Below, piece by piece: positions 28,217-39,501 of a DNA stretch of 64,000 nt. The position numbers and the translations under genes were made by a program. The DNA comes from Neisseria sp. MVDL19-042950. Lineage in GTDB: Bacteria > Pseudomonadota > Gammaproteobacteria > Burkholderiales > Neisseriaceae. Under the pieces are notes generated by a model. It did no database searches. It was not told the origin of the DNA and saw only the letters and a program-made list of their open reading frames with translations. The first letter of the stretch is position 1, and the number at the start of each line of letters is the position of its first letter. The DNA lies in contig NZ_JAUKWH010000010.1 of assembly GCF_030504625.1 (NCBI RefSeq), positions 18,690 to 82,689 of the forward strand, in the 5' to 3' direction.

Positions 28217-31200
28217 ATGTCTAAAAATATTACTTTAAATATCAATAATACAAAAGAAACTTTAGAAACCGTTAAATTTCAGACGGCATCTGGTCAGCCT
28301 TTGCGTATTCCGGCACAAGCTGAGGTGAATTATCAGTTGGTTGATGAAGCAACGAATTTTGCTCCTGAAAATATTATGACCAAACGCGTGGGCGATAACT
28401 TGGAAATTGCCTTTGAAGGTTCGGATATCAATAATCCTGATCTGATTTTGGAAGGTTATTATTCCAACGAAACCGGTGCGTCCAAAACCAGTTTGCTGAT
28501 TGGCCAGCATGAAAACGGCAATGTATATCCGTATGTTCCGGAAAGCACAGAACCTTCTGAAGCCGTAACCATGTTGGCTTCGGAAGTGGTAGCCGGTCAA
28601 GCTTTGGGTGGCGAGATTATCAGCACTTTGTGGATGCCGAATCCTCTTTGGTTGCTCGCATTAGCCCCATTGGCAGGTCTTGCCGGTTTGGGGGGTAAAG
28701 ATGGTGATTCAGAGAAGCCTGTAACTATTACTGTAGATGCGCCTGATCACATCAATGACAATACACCTGAGATCCGTGGTGTAGTGAGCAATGCCGAGCC
28801 GGGTAGCGTGGTTACAGTAGTTGTAGTTGATAGTAAAGGTGTGAGCCAAACTGTAACTACAACAATTGGTAAAGATGGCGTTTATGTTGTAGAAGTGCCT
28901 GCTCCTATGGCGGATGGCAACTATACCGCAACTGCTACGGTTAAAACGCCTTCTGATAAAACTGCAACCGCTACCGATCCGGGCAGCATTGATACAACTG
29001 CCAAAATTACAGTTGATGCCCCTGATTTAAGCAATGACAACACGCCAATCATCACCGGTAAAACTACCGATGTAGAAGAAGGCCAAACCGTTACCGTAGT
29101 GATTACTGGTTCAGACGGCCAAACACAAACCGTTACCACCACCGTTAAAGCCGACGGCACTTACAGCGTTGAAGTGCCGAAAGCCTTACCTGATGGCAAA
29201 TATGATGTAACCGTTACTGTTAAAGATAAATTAGGCAATGAAGGCAAGGCAACTGATCCGGGATTGATTGACACTAAAGCGACCATTACCGTAGATGCAG
29301 CTGATAACAGCAAGGACAATACTCCGACTATCGTTGGTAAAACTACCGATGTAGAAGAAGGCCAGACTGTTACCGTAGTGATTACCGGTTCAGACGGCCA
29401 AACGCAAACCGTTACCACCACTGTTAAAGCCGACGGCACTTACAGCGTTGAAGTGCCAAAAGCCTTACCGGAGGGCAACTACAGCGTTACCGCAACCGTT
29501 ACCGATAAAGCCGGCAACACTGCTACTGCTGAAGATAAAGAAGGTAATGTGATCGATACTGCCGCACCGTCAATCAGTGTCGACGCACCGGATAACAGCA
29601 ACGACAACACCCCGACCATCACCGGTAAAACCGATGCGCCGGCCGGTTCGACCGTAACCGTAGTGATTACCGCTGCCGACGGCAGCAAACAAACCGTAAC
29701 CGCTACCGTTCAAGACAACGGCAGCTACAGCGTTGAAGTGCCGAAAGCATTGCCGGACGGCGGCTACACTGCCGAGGCCAGCGTTAAAGATAAGGCGGGC
29801 AACGAAGCGACGGCGAAAGATGACGGTTCGATCGATACCAAAGCAACCATTACCGTAGACGCACCAGCATTGACCAACGACGATACTCCGACCATCGTCG
29901 GCACCACCACCGATGTAGAAGCCGGTCAAACCGTTACTGTGGTGATTACCGGTTCGGATGGCAAAACACAAACCGTAACCACCACCGTCAAAGCCGACGG
30001 TACTTACAGCGTTGAAGTACCGAAAGCATTGCCGGACGGCAACTACAGCGTTGAAGCGACCGTTACCGACAAAGCCGGCAATACCGCGACCGCTACGGAC
30101 AAAGAAGGCAATGTGATTGACACCACCTGTCCGAACATCAGTGTGGAGGCACCGGACAACAGCAGCGACAACACTCCGACCATCACCGGAGAAACCGATG
30201 CACCGGCCGGTTCGATCGTAACCATCGTGATTACGGCATCGGACGGCAGCAAACAAACGATTACCACCCCGGTTAAAGCCGACGGCACTTACAGTGTTGA
30301 CGTACCGAAAGCCTTACCGGAAGGCCCGTATACTGCGGAAGCATCGGTGAAAGATCCGGCCGGTAACGAAGGCACGGATAAAGATGACGGTTCGATTGAT
30401 GTTTATGCACCGATGGTAGAAGCTCAGGACCAACAGGTTGAAGAAGCCAGCAGCTCTAAAGTAAATGGGGTGATTAAAGTAAGTGATACATCTGATTTAC
30501 ATGCTATTAATGTAGCTGGTAAGGATGTGATGTCTGCTACAGCCGTTAATCCGATTGTGATCAATACGGATAAAGGCCGATTGATTGTGACAGGTTATGA
30601 CGCAAACAAGGGAGAGGTATCTTACACTTACCTTGAAAATGGTGAGCGGAAAGATCACAGTAAAGGTGATAATTCTGTAGCTGACAGCTTTATCGTTACT
30701 GTAAAAGATAAAGCAGGCAATATCTCTATGGATAGCTTGGACATTAAGATTACTGATACCGAACCGTCGGCTGTCAATGATGTCAATAGAATTGGTGAAA
30801 AAGACAATTCGGTTAGCGGTAATGTACTGGCTAATGATGGAATCGGCGCAGACCCCGTAATAGTAGAAGTGGGTGACCGTAGTGGTCATTATGGTAAGTT
30901 GGTAATTGACCATAATGGTAATTACACTTACCAACTGGATAGCAATAATCCGGCTGTTAAGGCTTTGAATAATGGCCAAACACTTACAGATAAATTCATT
31001 TACGAAGTAAAAGATGCTGACGGCGATGTTTCAAAAGCTGAGTTGAAAATTACTATTAATGGAGCCGATAACGATAAAATTAAAATTGGTACAAATGATC
31101 CCGATCCTGATATTAAAGGAGGTTCCGGTAATGATGTGTTAATCGGTGATACAGGTGGTACTCAGACTATTATCACCAAAGGTGCCAATTACAATATTGC

Positions 31201-32497
31201 AATTTTATTAGACACCTCTAACAGTATGTCTAATTTCAGAACAGAAAGCGGCTATTCTTATCTTCAAATGGCTAAAGCATCGTTATTGAAATTAGCACAT
31301 GACCTTGCAGGCCATGATGGAAAAGTAAATGTCGCCTTTATGACCTTTAATCATGAAGCTCATAAAGTAATCGATATTAGAGATTTGAATGAATCGAATG
31401 TAGACAGGTTGCTGGATAGTATTTCTGCGCAGAGAAGCAAAGGAGCAACAAACTATGAAGATGCATTTAAAGATGCTACCTCATGGTTTAAGAATGTTTC
31501 GGGTAATGGTTACAAAAATGTAACTTATTTCCTGACAGATGGTGAGCCAACTACTTATGGCCGTCATGGAGAAAAACAAAGCGGTGCATATGTAACCCAA
31601 TCTTCAGTAGATGCTGGCTTGAAGAGCTTCAAAGCATTGGGTGATATATCCGATGTACATGCAATTGGTTTTGCACAAGGTGTTCAGCAAAAAACATTGA
31701 AATACTTTGATACCACATCCAGCGAGCCTTTGTCATATACCGAAGATGTAGTTAAACACCATAACGGACATAAAACCACTAAAGTAATTTATCACGGAGA
31801 AGCTGGAGAAGCCTCTATCGTAAATACTCCCGATGAGCTGGATGCCGCTTTGGAAAAAGGTTCCGTTACTAAAGTTTTACACAAAGTATCTGACGATGCT
31901 CTCTTTGGTGGCGAAGGCAACGACATTCTGTTTGGCGATTCCATCAAGACCGATCATTTGGAATGGACCAATGGCCATACCGGTAAAGTTTTCAAAGCCG
32001 GAAATCATGATGGCATGGGTTCCGAAGCCTTGAATGAATTTATCAAATGGAGTGAAAACGGCGGTGCGGCCGCGACTCAACAGCAAAAAGTTGATTATGT
32101 CCAAAAACATTGGGATGAGTTGCTGGATAACCGTGTTGATGGCGGCAATGACCAACTGTATGGCGGCAAAGGTGATGATATTCTGTTCGGCGGTGCGGGA
32201 AATGACGTATTGTCCGGCGGAGAAGGTGCCGACAAGTTTGTATTCTTGGCTAAGAGCAACAGCGGCCATGACAAAATCTTGGATTTCCAAGCCGGTACCG
32301 ATAAAGTGGTGTTTGCCGATTTGGTAAGCCCTGATCAACTGAAAGGTGCGGTATGGAATGATCACACCCACACCTTGAGCTTTACCGGTGTAGGTCAAGA
32401 CGGTGCCACTTATAAAAACAGCATCACGTTTACCAATATGTCGGCAGGTGAAACCTTAGACAGTATTTTGGAAAAACATGTTGAGTTTCTTGGTTAA
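28217..32497 (+). CDS. BapA/LapA-like RTX adhesin with Ig-like repeats and vWA domain
   Basis: A 1426-residue protein without signal peptide, built for type I secretion. The N-terminus (1-165) resembles the BapA/LapA prefix domain and ends in a hydrophobic Gly/Ala stretch (LLALAPLAGLAGLGG). Six Ig-like repeats of about 93 residues follow (about 169-731), each with ITVDAPD...DNTP, TVTVVIT and AGN motifs. Two VCBS-like modules are next. The vWA domain (about 990-1170) has an intact MIDAS: D999-x-S-x-S, then GATNYED and TDGEPT. Calcium-binding RTX nonapeptides (GGEGNDILFG, GGAGNDVLSG) and a typical export tail close it. ATG 28217, 8 bases after AAGG, is preferred to GTG 28208. Likely role: surface adhesion and biofilm formation. 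Confidence 0.9.
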   Translation: MSKNITLNINNTKETLETVKFQTASGQPLRIPAQAEVNYQLVDEATNFAPENIMTKRVGDNLEIAFEGSDINNPDLILEGYYSNETGASKTSLLIGQHENGNVYPYVPESTEPSEAVTMLASEVVAGQALGGEIISTLWMPNPLWLLALAPLAGLAGLGGKDGDSEKPVTITVDAPDHINDNTPEIRGVVSNAEPGSVVTVVVVDSKGVSQTVTTTIGKDGVYVVEVPAPMADGNYTATATVKTPSDKTATATDPGSIDTTAKITVDAPDLSNDNTPIITGKTTDVEEGQTVTVVITGSDGQTQTVTTTVKADGTYSVEVPKALPDGKYDVTVTVKDKLGNEGKATDPGLIDTKATITVDAADNSKDNTPTIVGKTTDVEEGQTVTVVITGSDGQTQTVTTTVKADGTYSVEVPKALPEGNYSVTATVTDKAGNTATAEDKEGNVIDTAAPSISVDAPDNSNDNTPTITGKTDAPAGSTVTVVITAADGSKQTVTATVQDNGSYSVEVPKALPDGGYTAEASVKDKAGNEATAKDDGSIDTKATITVDAPALTNDDTPTIVGTTTDVEAGQTVTVVITGSDGKTQTVTTTVKADGTYSVEVPKALPDGNYSVEATVTDKAGNTATATDKEGNVIDTTCPNISVEAPDNSSDNTPTITGETDAPAGSIVTIVITASDGSKQTITTPVKADGTYSVDVPKALPEGPYTAEASVKDPAGNEGTDKDDGSIDVYAPMVEAQDQQVEEASSSKVNGVIKVSDTSDLHAINVAGKDVMSATAVNPIVINTDKGRLIVTGYDANKGEVSYTYLENGERKDHSKGDNSVADSFIVTVKDKAGNISMDSLDIKITDTEPSAVNDVNRIGEKDNSVSGNVLANDGIGADPVIVEVGDRSGHYGKLVIDHNGNYTYQLDSNNPAVKALNNGQTLTDKFIYEVKDADGDVSKAELKITINGADNDKIKIGTNDPDPDIKGGSGNDVLIGDTGGTQTIITKGANYNIAILLDTSNSMSNFRTESGYSYLQMAKASLLKLAHDLAGHDGKVNVAFMTFNHEAHKVIDIRDLNESNVDRLLDSISAQRSKGATNYEDAFKDATSWFKNVSGNGYKNVTYFLTDGEPTTYGRHGEKQSGAYVTQSSVDAGLKSFKALGDISDVHAIGFAQGVQQKTLKYFDTTSSEPLSYTEDVVKHHNGHKTTKVIYHGEAGEASIVNTPDELDAALEKGSVTKVLHKVSDDALFGGEGNDILFGDSIKTDHLEWTNGHTGKVFKAGNHDGMGSEALNEFIKWSENGGAAATQQQKVDYVQKHWDELLDNRVDGGNDQLYGGKGDDILFGGAGNDVLSGGEGADKFVFLAKSNSGHDKILDFQAGTDKVVFADLVSPDQLKGAVWNDHTHTLSFTGVGQDGATYKNSITFTNMSAGETLDSILEKHVEFLG
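29008..30400 (+). repeat. Tandem repeats encoding Ig-like modules of the adhesin
   Basis: Repeats of about 279 bp; for example 29072-29200 and 29351-29479 differ at only a few bases. Each unit ends with the codons for an AGN or LGN motif and the next begins with codons for ITVDA or ISVDA. Two units carry an embedded DUS (in the codons for SDGQ). High similarity makes unit gain or loss by recombination likely. Confidence 0.8.
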
Positions 32498-32512
32498 GTA
32501 AACAGCCGATTG

Positions 32513-32543
32513 AAAAGGCTCTGCCGAAAGGCAGAGCCTTTTT
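32513..32543 (+). terminator. Intrinsic terminator of the adhesin operon
   Basis: A perfect 13-bp stem (AAAAGGCTCTGCC and its complement) is closed by a stable GAAA tetraloop and followed by T5. It lies 15 bases after the adhesin stop and is unrelated to DUS. Confidence 0.92.
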
Positions 32544-32922
32544 GTTTTCAGACGGCCTAAACCATTAGACCGCTATATGATTTTCCTGTGGTTCGGTTAA
32601 AATAGGGGAAAATCGATGGGAAATTTAAGTTGGATTATCCGCCAGTATTTTCAGTTTTATCGTACATCAGCCTTATTTTAGATTCGCATTTTACATGCGG
32701 TAATCATCATTTGGTTGATCTATTGAATTAGTGTATGGTGATACGGCTTGTTGTTTCATCAGATAATCTTTTATCGAATTGAACATCCAAATCAAATGGC
32801 TATGCATATTTGATATGATTTGGTTTTACGGTATTAAAAAATAAAGTCAGGATTGTTTTTCAGACGGCTTTAAAGATTATATAGGCCGTCTGAAAATATT
32901 ATTTATCGTTAAAGAGAAAATT
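32544..32922. other. Intergenic region between adhesin and ettA
   Basis: An AT-rich gap with one DUS next to the terminator and an imperfect DUS pair at about 32860-32896 just before ettA. No coding potential or RNA gene is recognisable. The ettA promoter should lie here. Confidence 0.5.
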
Positions 32923-34596
<1,674 letters not shown>

Positions 34597-34607
34597 TTAA
34601 GAGTTTG

Positions 34608-34641
34608 AAAAGGCCGTCTGAAAAGTTTCAGACGGCCTTTG
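34608..34641. terminator. Bidirectional DUS terminator between ettA and the RTX protease
   Basis: A perfect DUS inverted pair (34611-34638) with A-tract before and T-tract after lies between convergent genes. Confidence 0.78.
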
Positions 34642-34671
34642 TTTTGATAGCAAGGATATTTTCAGGCGGCC

Positions 34672-37600
34672 TTATCCGATGATAAAGCTGCTTTGGCTCA
34701 GCTCCAGATTTTTATCTAAAGTGGCAAAATGAATGGCATCTGCACCGCCGACACCGTCGCTATCGTAGCTCAGATGGCCTGTTTTGGCGTTGTAGGTGAT
34801 GTAGTTCATGAAATCGGTCATGGTTGTATTCACATTGCCGAAAATGGCCGATGACAGTTCGATGGTGTCTGTGCCGACCAAAAAGTCGGTAATGGTATCA
34901 ACGCTTCCATCTAACGGGGAATCGAATACAAAGGTGTCTTTTCCTTCGCCGCCGGTTAGAGTGTCGCTACCGCCGCCGCCGATAATTCGGTCGTTGCCCG
35001 CCATGCCGTTTAGGATGTTGTCGGCATTGTTGCCTTGCAAGGTATTATCCAGAGCGTTGCCCGTGCCTTTGATGGTGGTGGAACCGAGCAGGGTCAGGTG
35101 TTCGACATTATCGGTTAAGGTGTAATCAATGTGGCTGTGCACGTGATCGGTGCCTTCGTTTGCTTGTTCGATTACTTTGTCGTCTTGATGGTCGACAACA
35201 TAAGTATCGTTACCGCTGCCGCCTTCCATAGTATCGGCTCCGGCTCCGCCGTCGATGTAATCGTTGCCGGCCGCCCCGTTGATTTGGTCGTCTCCTTTAC
35301 CACCGTAGATAACGTTATCGGCCTTATTGCCGTGCAGTGTATCGTTGTGGGCGGAACCGATCAGGTTTTCGATTTGGGTGTCGTATCCGATAAAGGCTTG
35401 CTTGTCGGTAAAATCGTTGTAAGTGATTTGTCCGGTTACTCCTCGAATTTCTGTCGCAGGATCCAAGTCGAAATAGGTGTTTCGGTTCCAAACGGTTTTT
35501 CCACGCACGGCGAAATGTTCCACGCCGTCTTTATTGGTGGATTTTTCACCTGCATAAATCCATGAGCCGGGTGTCAAGTCAACGTTTACACCTTGGGTTT
35601 CGTTGGAAGCATCAAATGTGTCTATTCCTGCACCGTCCCAGATGTAGATATCGGCATCGGCGGATAAGGCGTTAAAGGTTTTGAATGTATAGGTGTCGTT
35701 TCCTTTGCGGGCATTGGGGTTGACACCGTAGCGGTAGTGCAGGAAAGCCAAATCATACAGGCGCAAATCATCGGTGCCGGAAAAATCGTTATACATTTTG
35801 TATGACATATTGGATACGCCGAGGCTGTCTTCGTCTTCGCTGAGAACGACTTTGCCGCCGTCATGGGTATGTTTCGCGCCCAGCGAGTGCATAATTTCAT
35901 GGGTGGAAATGTAATAGCGGAAACGGTCTCCGGTGTTTTGGAAATAGCCCTTGCTCCAGTAAACATCGCCGCCGATATAGGCGAAGCCGGAGTTGTGTTT
36001 GAAACTTTCAGGCATATCGCCCATGTAGAAATTGATATCCGTTTTTTGATTGGTATCTTTCTCGGTAAAAGTAATGTCTACATATTTGCTAATGGTGTCC
36101 AAAGCATTTTTAACGACAGTGCGGGCATGATCCGAATAGGTAATCTGATTGGTTACACCGGCGCGGCTGGGCTCGGCTTGGATTTCTTCTGTCGTTGCAA
36201 AGTGATAGGTAAGATTGGCGCCTCCTTTGCCGGTGGGGTTTTTGTGCATATGCCCCCAGTTGCCTTGCATGTCGATCGCGTTGATGAAGTAGGGTAGTTT
36301 ATCAGGCGATAACGCACCATGTTGGCTGACGAATTCGCCGGTTGTCGCATGCGGTGCCGTGTAGCCCATGCTGTTTGTAACGGTAATGTTGTTACCGGTG
36401 TTGTCTTGGGTGGCAAGTGTTGCGGTAACGGTGTGGCCGGCATTGGCCGCCAATTTTTCCGCAGGAATGGCTGTGCTGAAGGTTTTGTCTGCTTGAACGA
36501 CAGCTTCATAGTGCTCTTTACCAACGGCAATCTGCACTTTATCCCCTTCTTTAGCGCTGCCGTCTGCAATACCGCGTATGGTAACGGTTGGTATGGCCTC
36601 GGTTTGGGCTACGGTATAAGTGCCGTTATCGTTTTTAGTCAAAGCATTGCCGCTTAATTCGACATGTTGTGCATCCAGTTTGGGTGTTTCTATCTTATGA
36701 ATAAGGTAAACAGGTTTGTTTTGCTGGTTAGTGGTTTGTGTGAGCGAGAAAATATGGCTTTCGGTGTGAAAGTCGTAGTGGATTTCTTTGCCGCTCAACT
36801 TGGCCCATTCTTCAGACGGCACATCAAGGTGAAAGGTTTGGTCGTCTTCATTGATAGGCAGGCGGTATGATTTCTCACCGATTTTTAAGGTGATGCCGTT
36901 CAAGCGTTCGGGATTGCGCCCTTGTGCGAAGTCGCCGGAAAGGTTGACCTTGCCGTTGATGCGGATAAGCGGCTGGCTTTGGTCGGAAATCAAGGTATGG
37001 CCGTTTTCGATGGCGGTAATTTTTACCGATGCTGCGGCTTCGGCGCTTACTTTATACGCGTGCGAAGCCTCGGCATTCAATGAGTTGCCTGCCCGGTCTT
37101 TACTGTTTAAGACGGCCTGAACGGTATAGTTTTTATCTGCAACCAGATCGCTGCCGGCTACTTCGGTGCTGAAAGTTTTATCGGTGTTAACTGTTGCGGT
37201 GTACGTTTTATGATTAACGGTCAGCACAACATTTTGGCCGATTACGGCATCATCACCTGCCACGCGGCCGGTGAGCGTAACGGATTTTTTCGCTTCGCCC
37301 GCATTGATTAAGTTATCGGCGGTAAGGGCATTCAGTTCAATTTGAATATGATTTTCGGTTTTGACACTGTATGAAGTGCTGGTTTGGGCCTTGCCCGCAT
37401 TACCTGCCGAATCATGGGCATCAATGCTGGCATGTACCGTCGGTGATTTGTTTTCGGACAGCAGTGAACCCGAAACCGTGGTGCTGAATCTGCCTTCGGC
37501 ATCAACCGCGGTTTGGTGCGTTTGATTGTCGACGGTCAGCGTTACGTTGTCGCCTTGCCGGAATTCTCCGTCCACTTTGCCGGAAATGGTTACATTGTCG

Positions 37601-39075
37601 GCAGATTCTGCACGGTTGATGACGTTGTCGGCCGTGATGTCATCCAAACGGATAGACGTTTCGGGCGGCGTGAGGTCGGTGGTGTAGTTTTTGTGGGTTT
37701 CGGCGGTGGCTTGATTGCCTGCATCATCGGTAGCGGTAACTTGGGCGGTAACGGTCGTACGGCCGACCAAGTCGCTGCCGTTGAAATCAATGCTAAATGT
37801 GCCGTTCATTACTTTGGTATACAGCTCGATCCACATCGGGTTGCCCGCACAATTGGAGCAGGAGCAAGTAACCAGCACTTCTTGCCCGTCTTGCACATTT
37901 TCCGCTTGGCCGGTAATGGTAATTTTGCCTTTCGACTCTTCAATATTGATGACGTTGTCTTCGGTAATATTATTGATGGTTAAAACCGGCGTGGCTATTT
38001 CGGTATCGACGCGATAGCGGTGGATACTGGTGCTTTGAACGGCATTGCCTGCCTCGTCGCGCACGGTAATGTCGGCGGTAATGCTGTTGTTGGCGGCCAG
38101 TATGCCGCCGCTGACGTTGGCGCGGAATGAACCTCCGCTAACCAAAGCGTTGACGGTGTCGTTACCGATGGTAAGCGTGAGCAGGCTGCCGTCGGGAGCG
38201 TTGCTTACTTGGCCGGACAAGGTAATTTCATGCTCCGATTCGGTTTTATTGACGATATTGTCTTCGGTAACCGAATCGAAAGTGATCACGGGTTTTTCCA
38301 TTGCGGTATCGGCTTTGTAGCTGTGTACGGCATTGCCTGCCGCCACGCCGCCCGAACTTACCGTTGCGCTGATTTCTTGGTGTACGGCCAGAGTTTTTCC
38401 GTCTACTTCGACTTCGAAGGTTCCGTTATGTACTTTACCCAGATATTCGGCATCGCCGATGCGCAGTGTAATCGTGTCTCCCTCGCCGGCATGGGATACC
38501 GTGCCTGAAACCATAACGGCACGTTTGGATTCGCTGAGGTTGATCACATTATCGGCGGTAATCGAATTGAATGTGATTACCGGAGCGGGTTTGGATTCGG
38601 AGCCGGATCGGCTTTCCGTATTGCCGCCTTTACCTCCGCCGCCGCCGCTGGCCGCCAGACCGAGGGCGGCTGCGCCTAAAAGGGCGGCTGCCCCCATGCC
38701 TACTTGCAAACCGCTTAATGAACCGCCGATGGTGATTTCTTGCGCAGTTACCGCTTCTTCGGGAATAATCATATCATCGGCGGCGGTAATGAATGTGCTG
38801 TTCAGACGGCCTAAGTATTGGCTGTCTTGCACCGGGAAGTTTGATTGATAGTTTTTCAGAATCAAACGGGGCGTTTCACTTGAATGCTCGTCAAGAAAAA
38901 CCCATAAATCCTGATTGACCAGTTTCGAATCCGGCTCTGCAACCACAATACCTTGCTCGTCCAACAATTGGTAGCGGGTGTTGGGTTGGGCGGTCAGCGT
39001 GACGGTTTCACCGTCTGTCAAAGCGATGGCTTCGGTTTTCCCGTTGCGGATGATATTCAGCGTATAAGCGGCCAT
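34672..39075 (-). CDS. RTX adhesin-like protein with serralysin-type metalloprotease domain
   Basis: A 1467-residue type I secretion substrate without signal peptide. A BapA-like prefix domain (1-125) precedes a hydrophobic Gly/Ala run (about 128-155). About seven Ig-like modules follow (168-900), several opening with ITADNVIN or TEDNVIN. The peptidase M10 domain (about 905-1250) has the full zinc site HEIMHSLGAKH (H1059, H1063, H1069), a catalytic Glu and a Met-turn SNMSY. The M10 C-terminal signature GIDTFDASNETQGV is present. RTX nonapeptides occur near 1255-1295 and 1348-1385, then an export tail. Serralysins are usually about 480 residues, so this one is an adhesin-protease fusion. Exporter: probably the operon at 3.9-8.7 kb. 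Confidence 0.88.
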   Translation of the reverse strand: MAAYTLNIIRNGKTEAIALTDGETVTLTAQPNTRYQLLDEQGIVVAEPDSKLVNQDLWVFLDEHSSETPRLILKNYQSNFPVQDSQYLGRLNSTFITAADDMIIPEEAVTAQEITIGGSLSGLQVGMGAAALLGAAALGLAASGGGGGKGGNTESRSGSESKPAPVITFNSITADNVINLSESKRAVMVSGTVSHAGEGDTITLRIGDAEYLGKVHNGTFEVEVDGKTLAVHQEISATVSSGGVAAGNAVHSYKADTAMEKPVITFDSVTEDNIVNKTESEHEITLSGQVSNAPDGSLLTLTIGNDTVNALVSGGSFRANVSGGILAANNSITADITVRDEAGNAVQSTSIHRYRVDTEIATPVLTINNITEDNVINIEESKGKITITGQAENVQDGQEVLVTCSCSNCAGNPMWIELYTKVMNGTFSIDFNGSDLVGRTTVTAQVTATDDAGNQATAETHKNYTTDLTPPETSIRLDDITADNVINRAESADNVTISGKVDGEFRQGDNVTLTVDNQTHQTAVDAEGRFSTTVSGSLLSENKSPTVHASIDAHDSAGNAGKAQTSTSYSVKTENHIQIELNALTADNLINAGEAKKSVTLTGRVAGDDAVIGQNVVLTVNHKTYTATVNTDKTFSTEVAGSDLVADKNYTVQAVLNSKDRAGNSLNAEASHAYKVSAEAAASVKITAIENGHTLISDQSQPLIRINGKVNLSGDFAQGRNPERLNGITLKIGEKSYRLPINEDDQTFHLDVPSEEWAKLSGKEIHYDFHTESHIFSLTQTTNQQNKPVYLIHKIETPKLDAQHVELSGNALTKNDNGTYTVAQTEAIPTVTIRGIADGSAKEGDKVQIAVGKEHYEAVVQADKTFSTAIPAEKLAANAGHTVTATLATQDNTGNNITVTNSMGYTAPHATTGEFVSQHGALSPDKLPYFINAIDMQGNWGHMHKNPTGKGGANLTYHFATTEEIQAEPSRAGVTNQITYSDHARTVVKNALDTISKYVDITFTEKDTNQKTDINFYMGDMPESFKHNSGFAYIGGDVYWSKGYFQNTGDRFRYYISTHEIMHSLGAKHTHDGGKVVLSEDEDSLGVSNMSYKMYNDFSGTDDLRLYDLAFLHYRYGVNPNARKGNDTYTFKTFNALSADADIYIWDGAGIDTFDASNETQGVNVDLTPGSWIYAGEKSTNKDGVEHFAVRGKTVWNRNTYFDLDPATEIRGVTGQITYNDFTDKQAFIGYDTQIENLIGSAHNDTLHGNKADNVIYGGKGDDQINGAAGNDYIDGGAGADTMEGGSGNDTYVVDHQDDKVIEQANEGTDHVHSHIDYTLTDNVEHLTLLGSTTIKGTGNALDNTLQGNNADNILNGMAGNDRIIGGGGSDTLTGGEGKDTFVFDSPLDGSVDTITDFLVGTDTIELSSAIFGNVNTTMTDFMNYITYNAKTGHLSYDSDGVGGADAIHFATLDKNLELSQSSFIIG

Positions 39076-39298
39076 AATTTTTCCCGTAAAGTAAATTTAT
39101 GTATTTTTGTGTTTAAAAATTTTGGTTATTATAAATCAAAGTTCATATTTTATGATATTCGGTATTAAATAAAAGATAATCGGTTATTATTGAAAAGGGA
39201 AAATTTTTTCGATTGGCAGAAATTTTGATATTGTTGCGGTTGTTCAAAACGGCTCTGCTACCATGCAGGCCGTCTGAAAAAGTTTGAAAAGGAACGGT

Positions 39299-39499
39299 AT
39301 GCGTAGAAGGAAAACCGAAATAAATAAAGGTGAAGTTAACGATAACACTTTGAAAGCTCTGGTGAAGTCTAATCTTTTCCGGCACAAGGTTTATCGGAAT
39401 AAAAAGGGCAGGGGCTCATACAGCCGTAAAAGCCGCAGCAACACGAAGTCAGATTTTTTGAGTATTATCAAAAAATCTGATTTTTTATTGGCCGTCTGA
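39299..39499 (+). CDS. arfA: Alternative ribosome-rescue factor ArfA
   Basis: A 66-residue basic protein that, with release factor 2, frees ribosomes stalled on mRNAs lacking a stop codon when tmRNA is insufficient. It matches E. coli ArfA along its core (VNDNTLKALVKSNLFRHKV, then KNKKGRGSYSRK). ATG 39299 follows AAAAGGAA. The last codons lie inside a terminator hairpin (39449-39486), and the stop (39497-39499) comes after it. Most transcripts should therefore end without a stop codon, the known regulatory trick of arfA. The stop codon itself is part of a DUS. Confidence 0.9.
   Translation: MRRRKTEINKGEVNDNTLKALVKSNLFRHKVYRNKKGRGSYSRKSRSNTKSDFLSIIKKSDFLLAV
39449..39486 (+). terminator. Intrinsic terminator inside the arfA reading frame
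   Basis: Perfect 13-bp arms TCAGATTTTTTGA (39449-39461) and complement (39468-39480) with a 6-base loop are followed by T6. The hairpin encodes residues 51-63 of ArfA and precedes the stop codon. Confidence 0.92.
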
Positions 39500-39501
39500 A
39501 A

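Noticed and set aside
28640..28700. A LapG-type di-alanine cleavage site in the adhesin N-terminus
   Set aside because: The hydrophobic stretch has LAP and AG patterns but not the TAAG/PAAG motif of known LapG substrates, so no site is claimed.
29570..30256. A 228-codon open frame antisense to the adhesin repeats
   Set aside because: It is open only because the Ig repeats lack stop codons on the other strand; its sequence is itself repetitive and without family features.
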